Positions 27,123 to 34,899 of a stretch of 64,000 nt of DNA are shown here, in pieces (position 1 is the first letter of the stretch; each line of letters starts with the position of its first letter). The notes under the pieces were generated by a model. It ran no database searches, had not been told where the DNA came from, and saw nothing but the letters and a program-made list of their open reading frames with translations. A program made the position numbers and the translations under genes. The stretch lies in NCBI RefSeq assembly GCF_000317435.1, contig NC_019751.1:248001-312000 (forward strand), written 5' to 3'. Source of the DNA: Calothrix sp. PCC 6303 (GTDB lineage Bacteria; Cyanobacteriota; Cyanobacteriia; Cyanobacteriales; Nostocaceae).

Positions 27123-28499
27123 TCAATAACCAGGTTCGGAGTAATCCCAAGAGTGCATTTGGCGGAAAGGTAAGCCCATTTTTTGGAAAACATACTTTTC
27201 TTTAATACCAGAAGCAACTAAGTCAGGCTTGCTGTGCTTAACGAATTCTTCAAATTCGTATGCTGTCACGTCATCGTAAATAATAGTAGCATTATCTACG
27301 TATTCAGTGGTACGTTTGTAATCATCATTGTGTCCAAATTCATAACCTGTACCAACAACTTTGATACCGAGGTCTTCAAATGCAGGAACAACGTGACGGG
27401 GACGCAAACCACCAACATAAAGCATGACGGTGTTGCCTTCAAGACGGGGACGGAATTTTTTGAGGATTGCGTCCATGGTTGGTGTGTACTTAGCGATGAC
27501 TTTCTCAGCATTTGCTTTGATTTTGTCATCAAACTTAGCAGCGATTTCACGTAATGATTCAGCAATCCGAGTAGGACCAAAGAAGTTGAATTCCATCCAA
27601 GGCATGTTGTAGGATTCTTCCAAAGTCCGGCAGATGTAGTTCATCGAACGGTAGCAGTGGATAAGAACCAATTTAGCAGCAGGACCTTGGATCAATTCGT
27701 TAATAGTTCCATCTCCAGACCATTGAGCCACTACCCGTAAACCCATTTCTTCTAGCAATAAACGGCTAGACCATGCGTCACCACCGATATTGTAGTCACC
27801 AATTAATGCTACATCATAGGGGCTTGGTTCAAAGCTGATTTTGCCTTCTTTTTTAGCTTTGTCATGGAGTGGGAATACCCAGTCACGGATAGCATCGTTA
27901 GCAATGTGGTGTCCTAAAGATTGGGATACACCACGGAAACCTTCACAACGTAAAGGTACAACTGGTTTGCCAATTTCTTTTGATGTCTTCTTAGCAACAG
28001 CTTCGATGTCATCTCCAATCAAACCAATTGGACATTCCGACTGAATGGAAACACCTTTGTGGAGTGGGAAAAGTTCTTCAATTTCGTGGACGATTTTGAC
28101 AAGTTTTTTGTCACCACCAAACACGATGTCACGTTCTTGGAAGTCTGATGTGAAGTTCATGGTACCGAAGCTATCGATACCAGTTGTACCTACATAGTAG
28201 TTACGACGACCAGACCATGACCAATAACCACATCCTACAGGACCATGGCTGATATGAATCATGTCTTTGATTGGTCCCCAAACCACACCCTTGGAACCTG
28301 CATAAGCACAACCACGAGCGGTCATTACACCAGGAACAGATTTTACGTTAGACTTAACGCCACAATCCGACTTACCCTCTTCCATTACGTTGAGGTGTTT
28401 TTCCCGTTTTTTGCGGGATTTTTCGGGGTAAGCTTCAAGGACTTCTTTAATCAGTTCCTTATGTTCTTCAACGAGGTTCTTATTTTCTGGAGGTGTCAT
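27123..28499 (-). CDS. nifD: nifD 5' part, interrupted by the nifD element
   Basis: Codons 1-454 of nitrogenase MoFe protein alpha chain, then four foreign codons (EPGY) and a stop. P-cluster cysteines are in [21 protein letters not shown] and [11 protein letters not shown]; the FeMo-cofactor cysteine is in [10 protein letters not shown] and the histidine in RQMHSWDYS. The break comes directly after this histidine motif, inside GGATTACTCCG. Without excision the protein lacks the last 42 residues. With excision NifD is 496 residues. Confidence 0.98.
   Translation of the reverse strand: MTPPENKNLVEEHKELIKEVLEAYPEKSRKKREKHLNVMEEGKSDCGVKSNVKSVPGVMTARGCAYAGSKGVVWGPIKDMIHISHGPVGCGYWSWSGRRNYYVGTTGIDSFGTMNFTSDFQERDIVFGGDKKLVKIVHEIEELFPLHKGVSIQSECPIGLIGDDIEAVAKKTSKEIGKPVVPLRCEGFRGVSQSLGHHIANDAIRDWVFPLHDKAKKEGKISFEPSPYDVALIGDYNIGGDAWSSRLLLEEMGLRVVAQWSGDGTINELIQGPAAKLVLIHCYRSMNYICRTLEESYNMPWMEFNFFGPTRIAESLREIAAKFDDKIKANAEKVIAKYTPTMDAILKKFRPRLEGNTVMLYVGGLRPRHVVPAFEDLGIKVVGTGYEFGHNDDYKRTTEYVDNATIIYDDVTAYEFEEFVKHSKPDLVASGIKEKYVFQKMGLPFRQMHSWDYSEPGY
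27137..27147. repeat. nifD element attachment repeat, nifH side
   Basis: CGGAGTAATCC, identical and in direct orientation to 12899-12909. Recombination between them excises the element and fuses nifD. Confidence 0.97.
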
Positions 28500-28625
28500 T
28501 CTTCTGCCTCTATTTATTTGTGAGTAGATATATTAGGAATAATGGAGTTTTTTTCAACTAGCGAGGAAAGAGAAGGTAAAAGTAAAAAGTTAGACTTTCT
28601 ACTTTTCCTTTTCCTACCACATTAG

Positions 28626-29427
<802 letters not shown>

Positions 29428-30849
29428 ATGCTTCTAATTGCTGGAGTTTTGGAGATGAAAAAGCAAGGAAAGAACAAACAAGTATCAGTTGGCGAAAAAG
29501 CTCAAGTGTTTTCACAAAAAGGGTTTGAACTGATCAATCCAAATGCAGCAGGTATAGACATAGGAGCAAGCGAACATTGGGTAAGTGTACCAATAGGCAG
29601 AGATAGTGAGTCGGTACGACGGTTTGGCTGTTTTACATCAGACTTACAGGCAATGGTTACTTGGTTGAAGCAATGCGGAATCAAAACAGTAGCAATGGAA
29701 TCAACAAGCGTTTACTGGATTCCGATGTTTCAAATATTGGAGACAAGTGGATTTGAAGTACGTTTAGTAAATGCTCATTTCGTCAAGACAGTGCCGGGGC
29801 GCAAAAGTGATGTCCTAGATTGTCAGTGGCTACAACAATTACACACCTATGGGCTGTTATCAGGTTCATTTAGACCAGAAGACCAAATTTGTGTTTTACG
29901 TAGCTACATCCGTCAACGAGATAATCTGATTCGTAGTAGTAGTACTCATATATTGCGAATGCAAAAAGCTCTTCAAGAGATGAATCTACACCTCAATCAA
30001 GTACTAAGCGATATTACAGGTATTACAGGCTTAAAAATAATACGTGCAATAGTTGGGGGGGAACGTGACCCAAAAGTATTGGCATCGATGAAAGATTGTC
30101 GGGTTAAAAGCAGTATCACAGAGATTGAGAAAGCCTTGACAGGAGATTACCGAACTGAACATATTTTTGTTCTCAAACAAGAATTACACCTGTATGAAAT
30201 TTATATTGCTCAAATTCAACTGTGCGATATCGAAATTGAGCAGTATCTAGGCAGCTTTGAGGACAAAAATGGAGATAAACCCCCCTTACCCCCTGAAAAA
30301 ACTAAAAAAACTAAGGGTAACTCACCTCAATTTGATTTACGCTCTCATCTTTACCGTATTAGTGGTGTTGATTTTACTGCTATCGATGGCTTCGGTGTTT
30401 TAACTGTTCAAACCCTACTATCTGAAGTTGGGCTTGATCCTGGGCGTTTCCCAACTGTTAAACATTTTACATCTTGGTTGGGTTTATGCCCTGGTAGTCG
30501 TATTAGTGGTGGCAAAGTCCTCAGTTCAAAAACCCGCAAAGTTGTTAATCGTGCTGCTACTGCCCTACGGGTTGCTGCTCAATCCCTTGCTTCCTCTAAA
30601 TCTGCTGCTGGTGCTTTCTATCGTCGTAAAAAAGCTCAACTTGGTGCCCCCAAAGCAATTACTGCCACTGCTCACAAACTTGCCCGCATTTTTTACCACA
30701 TGTGGAAACATGGAGACACTTATGTTGACACTGGTGCTAATTCTTATGAGCATAAATACAAACAACGGGCTATTAGTAACCTCAAGAAAAAAGCCAAAGA
30801 CCTTGGATTTGATTTGGTTGAACAGCCCCAAATCGTGGAAGTTTCTTAG
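29428..30849 (+). CDS. IS110-family transposase
   Basis: 473 residues. The N-terminal RuvC-like DEDD domain shows AAGIDIGASEHWVSVP, VAMESTSVYWIP and GRKSDVLDCQWLQQL. The C-terminal Tnp20 domain shows the helix-hairpin region IDGFGVLTVQTLLSEVG and the serine region QSLASSKSAAGAFYRR. Bridge-RNA-guided recombination is known for this family. The long non-coding 5' flank and short 3' flank fit the IS110 rather than IS1111 group. An alternative start is MKKQGKNKQ at 29455. Confidence 0.92.
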   Translation: MLLIAGVLEMKKQGKNKQVSVGEKAQVFSQKGFELINPNAAGIDIGASEHWVSVPIGRDSESVRRFGCFTSDLQAMVTWLKQCGIKTVAMESTSVYWIPMFQILETSGFEVRLVNAHFVKTVPGRKSDVLDCQWLQQLHTYGLLSGSFRPEDQICVLRSYIRQRDNLIRSSSTHILRMQKALQEMNLHLNQVLSDITGITGLKIIRAIVGGERDPKVLASMKDCRVKSSITEIEKALTGDYRTEHIFVLKQELHLYEIYIAQIQLCDIEIEQYLGSFEDKNGDKPPLPPEKTKKTKGNSPQFDLRSHLYRISGVDFTAIDGFGVLTVQTLLSEVGLDPGRFPTVKHFTSWLGLCPGSRISGGKVLSSKTRKVVNRAATALRVAAQSLASSKSAAGAFYRRKKAQLGAPKAITATAHKLARIFYHMWKHGDTYVDTGANSYEHKYKQRAISNLKKKAKDLGFDLVEQPQIVEVS

Positions 30850-30947
30850 AAGACAGCAATTTACCCCGTCTCTCTAACCGTCAAGATAAGTTTTACAGAC
30901 TACTAGTTATGACCAAGGTTTGTAAATGCCCTCAAATACAGTCCTAT

Positions 30948-31913
30948 TTAGACACTAACCTGGTAAAATAGTGTACTCAAAAAGGTTTCGATTTCCTTAA
31001 TTTCATCATCACTTAAGCGGAATTCACCTGCACCGATGATTCCTTCCACCTGTTTAGCGTTGCGCCCACCAACAATAGCACCAGTAACCGCTGGATGTCT
31101 TAGCGTCCATGCGATCGCAACTTCACCAGGAGAGCGTCCATATAGTTCTCCGATTTGGCGTAGTAATTCAACTAGATTTAGGTTGCGCGAAAGGTTCGGT
31201 TCCTGGAATTTTGGGCTGCGTCGTCGCCAGTCATCATCTGGTAAATTTTTCACACGCTCTCGTGTCATTGCACCAGTAAGCATACCAGATGCCATTGGTG
31301 AGTAGTTGATTATACCTATTTTTTCTTGTTGACAGAATGGCAAAATTTCCTGTTCGACATCTCTATCTAGGAGGGAATAGGGTGGTTGTAAGGAGGTAAT
31401 CGGTGCTATTTGTTGAATACGGCGCATTTGCTCCACATTAAAGTTGGAGACACCGATATAACGAATCTTTCCCTGTTTCTGTAATTCTGTTAGCGTAGTC
31501 CAGCCCTCGTCAATGTCAGCGTTGGGCCAGTGGATTTGGTAAAGGTCAATCACATCAGTTTGCAATCGCTGTAAACTCTCTTCAACTTCTCGCCGCAGAG
31601 AATCTGCCTTAAGGACGGTACTAACTTCACCCTTATTGTTCAAGACTTGAGAACATTTGCTAAAAATATAGGGACGATCAGACACTCCTTTAAGAGCATG
31701 AGCTACTACTTCTTCAGAATGTCCCAAGCCATAGATAGCAGCAGTATCAATCCAATTTATGCCCAAGTCAATTGCTCGTCGAATGGCATTTATTGATTCT
31801 GTATCATCTTGTGAACCCCAGCCATGAGACCATCCACTTCCACCAATTGCCCAAGCACCAAAGCCAATAGGTGTGATGTAAAGGTCAGAATTACCAAGTT
31901 GTTTAGTTTGCAT
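30948..31913 (-). CDS. Aldo/keto reductase
   Basis: 321 residues, (beta/alpha)8 NADPH-dependent oxidoreductase. Visible are GFGAWAIGG, the catalytic aspartate and tyrosine in INWIDTAAIYGLGHSEE, the lysine in YIFSKCSQ, the histidine in DLYQIHWPN, and the C-terminal cofactor motif TGAIVGGRNAKQVEGI. Substrate unknown; members detoxify carbonyls or reduce sugars. It is monocistronic. Its stop lies about 100 bases beyond the IS110 gene. Confidence 0.92.
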   Translation of the reverse strand: MQTKQLGNSDLYITPIGFGAWAIGGSGWSHGWGSQDDTESINAIRRAIDLGINWIDTAAIYGLGHSEEVVAHALKGVSDRPYIFSKCSQVLNNKGEVSTVLKADSLRREVEESLQRLQTDVIDLYQIHWPNADIDEGWTTLTELQKQGKIRYIGVSNFNVEQMRRIQQIAPITSLQPPYSLLDRDVEQEILPFCQQEKIGIINYSPMASGMLTGAMTRERVKNLPDDDWRRRSPKFQEPNLSRNLNLVELLRQIGELYGRSPGEVAIAWTLRHPAVTGAIVGGRNAKQVEGIIGAGEFRLSDDEIKEIETFLSTLFYQVSV

Positions 31914-32148
31914 TTATTTTTCCTCAACCTCAAATTGCCATAAAGTAATTGCCACTAAAGCGGTAGTTAGTATTTTGCTGTTAAACATCATAAGATTCCT
32001 GTTAATTACGTATTTTGGCAATGAATGATAGTGAATTCAGAAAAGTAGCGATCGCAAACTTGACGGCAATTACTTATACAGAGAAATGAAAAATGGAGTT
32101 TTGCGAAAACTATCGCCACAGTTACTCACTCTCTAAAACTGATAATTA

Positions 32149-32712
32149 TTAACGCAAATTGGATGCTGTTGGCGCAAACTTTGCAAACAGCTTCAACATT
32201 TCCTGATTGAATGCGGGGATATCCTGCGGTTGACGACTTGTGACCCAGTTTTGATCTACGACAACTTCCCGATCTACCCAATTACCGCCAGCATTGCGAA
32301 TATCATCTTGAATCGTATAGTAACTGGTTAAGGTGCGTCCTTGCACCAAGTTAGCAGAGACTAACTCCCAAGCTGCGTGACAAATAATTGCAAAGGGTTT
32401 ATTATCTTGCTGCATCTGCTTAAGGAAGGATTGTACTTTTGATTCCATTCTCAAGGTATCAGTATTGAGTGCGCCACCTGGTAATAATACCGCGTCATAC
32501 TCGCTTGGTTGTGCTTGGTCTATCAGGCGATCGACATTTACAGTTGTTCCTTTATCCTGATGCCGAAATGCTTGGATTTCTCCAGATTTATTTGAAAGAA
32601 TTTCTACTTTTGCACCAGCTTCTTTAAGTGCTTTTACTGGTTCTGTCAGTTCAGTCTCTTCAAAGCCATCGCTTACTAGTACTGCTACTCGTAAATTAGA
32701 TAAATCAGCCAT
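32149..32712 (-). CDS. DJ-1/PfpI family protein
   Basis: About 187 residues from the methionine at 32712 (MADLSNLRVAVLVSDGFEE), preferred over the ORF start 18 codons earlier because homology starts there. The nucleophile elbow is AIICHAAWEL (cysteine followed by histidine), the acidic partner lies in DGFEETELTEP, and VLLPGGALNTD is the typical loop. PfpI/YhbO-type proteins act in stress protection, as proteases or deglycases. Probably stress-related like the adjacent reductase; no operon, since 235 bases separate them. Confidence 0.9.
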   Translation of the reverse strand: MADLSNLRVAVLVSDGFEETELTEPVKALKEAGAKVEILSNKSGEIQAFRHQDKGTTVNVDRLIDQAQPSEYDAVLLPGGALNTDTLRMESKVQSFLKQMQQDNKPFAIICHAAWELVSANLVQGRTLTSYYTIQDDIRNAGGNWVDREVVVDQNWVTSRQPQDIPAFNQEMLKLFAKFAPTASNLR

Positions 32713-33007
32713 AATAATCTGCACCTTTGAGCCTATATTTTCTGATGATTGGATTGAACCGAGCAATCCAACCCCCTTAGCTTATGATTTTGTTTCTATT
32801 TGAACCTTTGTCCTAAGGCATATTTTGTAGTCTGCGATCGGGAAATTTTCCAACTCTACTAATTGGATCTGTGCTGGACTTAAGTCTTTCTTCCACTCAT
32901 TTTCTCAAGTTTGTCAATGAATCTGGATGGATATCGCTGCGTTGCCGATCCTAGTTCTCCACTAACAGAAATTTTTCGCCACTTTCCCCTAACTACACTA
33001 AAAAATG

Positions 33008-33098
33008 GGCGTTGCTGAATCAGGGGATGATTTCACTAAATTTTCAACGATTTTTCAATGGGTTCCAACGCTAATTCATCCCGCACTTATGCAACGCC
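33008..33098. repeat. MITE with GGCGTTGC ends
   Basis: About 91 bases with imperfect terminal inverted repeats beginning GGCGTTGC and sharing GGGATGA farther in (left GGCGTTGCTGAATCAGGGG; right, inverted, GGCGTTGCATAAGTGCGGG). It has no ORF and is likely a non-autonomous derivative of a larger IS. It lies within the degraded ATPase locus. Confidence 0.6.
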
Positions 33099-33137
33099 AA
33101 AAAACGAAATGTCTTTGCGAAGCGTGCCGAAGGCATT

Positions 33138-33317
33138 TCAATTTGACATCGCTTGGAGTAAAGTTGTTTTACCAGTACCATTATCCCCCAAAACCAAAAA
33201 GCGAACGACTTACGTCGCGCAAGCTTCGCTGATTGTGTTCAGGGTTTGATTTTTGAAGGATACTTCAAGGTTGTCAAAACGCTTGAAGTTGTTGATCCGG
33301 ATAGACTCAACTTTCAT
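33138..33317 (-). pseudogene. Remnant of an AAA/RecF-like ATPase gene
   Basis: Minus strand: MKVESIRINNFKRFDNLEVSF..., then an inserted 27-bp repeat with a stop, then FLVLGDNGTGKTTLLQAMSN and another stop. This is the N-terminus of an ATPase with a Walker A motif (GDNGTGKTT), as in OLD/RecF-type proteins of defence or repair loci. The rest is gone, replaced by a palindromic repeat and a MITE. Confidence 0.7.
33201..33227 (-). repeat. 27-bp dispersed repeat, copy 2
   Basis: Inverted copy of the repeat at 25172 and 39541 (about two mismatches). It interrupts the ATPase remnant and brings in an in-frame stop. Confidence 0.75.
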
Positions 33318-33369
33318 ACAGAACCCCGATGAGCGCTACTGTAATAGGTTAACAGATAGTTCCACCAAA

Positions 33370-33587
33370 TTACTTTCTCCAAACTGTCGATGAGATAATT
33401 TTAGCTTCCACATCATCTAAATAAAAATCATAAACAGGTTCTCCAGATAATTCACAACGAAGCGGCTCAATAATTTTACTAAACGGATTCCAAACTACCG
33501 TTACAGTTCGTCTTGCCTTCTTTCTTTGCAACTCACACTGAATATGTACCGTAGGTAAATTGATAATCATTGCACTGTGCAAGGAAG
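33370..33587 (-). pseudogene. 3' fragment of an unknown gene cut by IS4-like element
   Basis: About 72 codons ending YDFYLDDVEAKIISSTVWRK, open up to the IS end at 33588. The 5' part is not found. It lies 52 bases upstream of the ATPase remnant in the same direction, so both may be left from one operon. Not recognised. Confidence 0.5.
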
Positions 33588-34899
33588 CCTGACTGCCTGA
33601 CAGATTTGTTTGAAAAGCAGTCAAACCCAGGAATTAAAGGAGTAAATTCGAGAAAAGCATATTCCGAGATTGTCATCTTGACGAGCTTTATTGGAGGCAA
33701 AACTTGGTTGAGGATCTTGTGATAACAAAGGAATTGGGGTGAGTAATTGTCGTCCCTTGTGAATAACACCTTTGAGCCAGCGCAAACCAATCTTGAGATA
33801 ACTTAAACCACGATTCCAGTGGGGGTCAACACAAGTACGTAAACCAGCAATTTGTACAGCCATGCCGTGGGTTGTACTGTAAAGTAAAGCTAAGGCGGCA
33901 ATCAAATACAATCTCTCCAAAGATTCGGCATCACGAATGCGAGAATCTTCGAGTTCAAATGCACCTGATTTACTGTCCAGAAATAGTTCCTCTACGCAGA
34001 ACCTCAAAGCATACTCATGCAATGTTTTTAAAGCTGGCTCTTCGTCTGTAACAACTGCCCAATGCTCGGATACCACTTCTGGATAGGCGACTACCAAATT
34101 ACAGCGAATTAGGCAATCTTGCCACAGTCCAACGTTACGATAAAAAGCTGCTTGTCCTCGATTTGGATAAATTGATTTTACATGTGTTGGGTAACGTCTA
34201 ACTCCATGCAAGCATGTATCACTTGGGATACGTATACAGTAATGCCAATTGCTTTTTTGCAACCAACTCAAGAAATCATGATTTGCAAAGCCCCTATCTG
34301 CAAGTATCATAATATCGGAATCACGGCGTAGTAACCACCTAGCTTTACGTAGCATCACCTCGTATTCCTTAAATGCAACCGTTGCACTGTTATGTTCCAA
34401 TACTCTCCACAATAAAGGGATTGCTCGCCCACAACACACCACTGAGATGTGAATCATGCAGAAACGATTCCAAAGCATAGTTGTATCTAATGCCAAATAC
34501 AATCGATGTTTTTCCCAGTCTTTGAGTGCCAACAATGCCAATGGCAAGTATATTTTTTCAACGTTAATCCTTATATTTTCAAGGAATCTATGCCACCTGC
34601 GCTCGTAGCTTTGAGCTTGTTTGGCATAACTGTCTACATATGGTTCCCATGCGCTCAAACTTAACTGACCACTACATATCAGCCCATTAATCATCCAAGC
34701 AAGAGTTTTTAAATGACGCAAATCACGGTAGGTACTGTATTGACGTAAGTATCCTAATACCTGACTATAAAGTTGGGTTGAGTTTGACATGGTATTTTTT
34801 GGTAGAAGTCTGGTAACTTTACCATCTCATGTCTCTCGACCTTTTTTACTAAAATCCTTGATTTTGCTAGGCTTTTCAGAGTTCTGTCAGGCAGTCAGG
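33588..34899 (-). mobile_element. IS4-like insertion sequence without target duplication
   Basis: 1,312 bp bounded by perfect 17-bp inverted repeats CCTGACTGCCTGACAGA. The flanking bases (left GCAAGGAAG, right TCATAGCCC) do not match, so no direct repeat is seen. This suggests recombination between two copies or a flanking deletion. The TPR gene on the right is cut by it. Confidence 0.85.
33621..34790 (-). CDS. IS4-like transposase
   Basis: 389 residues, DDE type: LYLALDTTMLWNRF (first aspartate), IMILADRGFANHDFLSWL (second) and CVEELFLDSKSGAFELEDSRI (glutamate; Y-(2)-R-(3)-E-(6)-K-like context). Apparently complete. Typical of an abundant cyanobacterial transposase group. Confidence 0.88.
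   Translation of the reverse strand: MSNSTQLYSQVLGYLRQYSTYRDLRHLKTLAWMINGLICSGQLSLSAWEPYVDSYAKQAQSYERRWHRFLENIRINVEKIYLPLALLALKDWEKHRLYLALDTTMLWNRFCMIHISVVCCGRAIPLLWRVLEHNSATVAFKEYEVMLRKARWLLRRDSDIMILADRGFANHDFLSWLQKSNWHYCIRIPSDTCLHGVRRYPTHVKSIYPNRGQAAFYRNVGLWQDCLIRCNLVVAYPEVVSEHWAVVTDEEPALKTLHEYALRFCVEELFLDSKSGAFELEDSRIRDAESLERLYLIAALALLYSTTHGMAVQIAGLRTCVDPHWNRGLSYLKIGLRWLKGVIHKGRQLLTPIPLLSQDPQPSFASNKARQDDNLGICFSRIYSFNSWV

Larger units (their letters stand above)
12899..27147. mobile_element. nifD excision element, 14,238 bp
   Basis: The DNA between the two 11-bp direct repeats splits nifD and carries xisA 218 bases inside the nifK-side end. Excision would remove 14,238 bp, leave one repeat and restore nifD. 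Cargo in order: xisA, a beta-barrel-like protein, a MacAB-like exporter, a Spy-like protein, a NarL-type kinase/regulator pair, a small peptide ORF, a gene split by nested insertion sequences, and one further hypothetical gene. Because excision happens in heterocysts, these genes would be carried on a circle in those cells. Confidence 0.96.
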
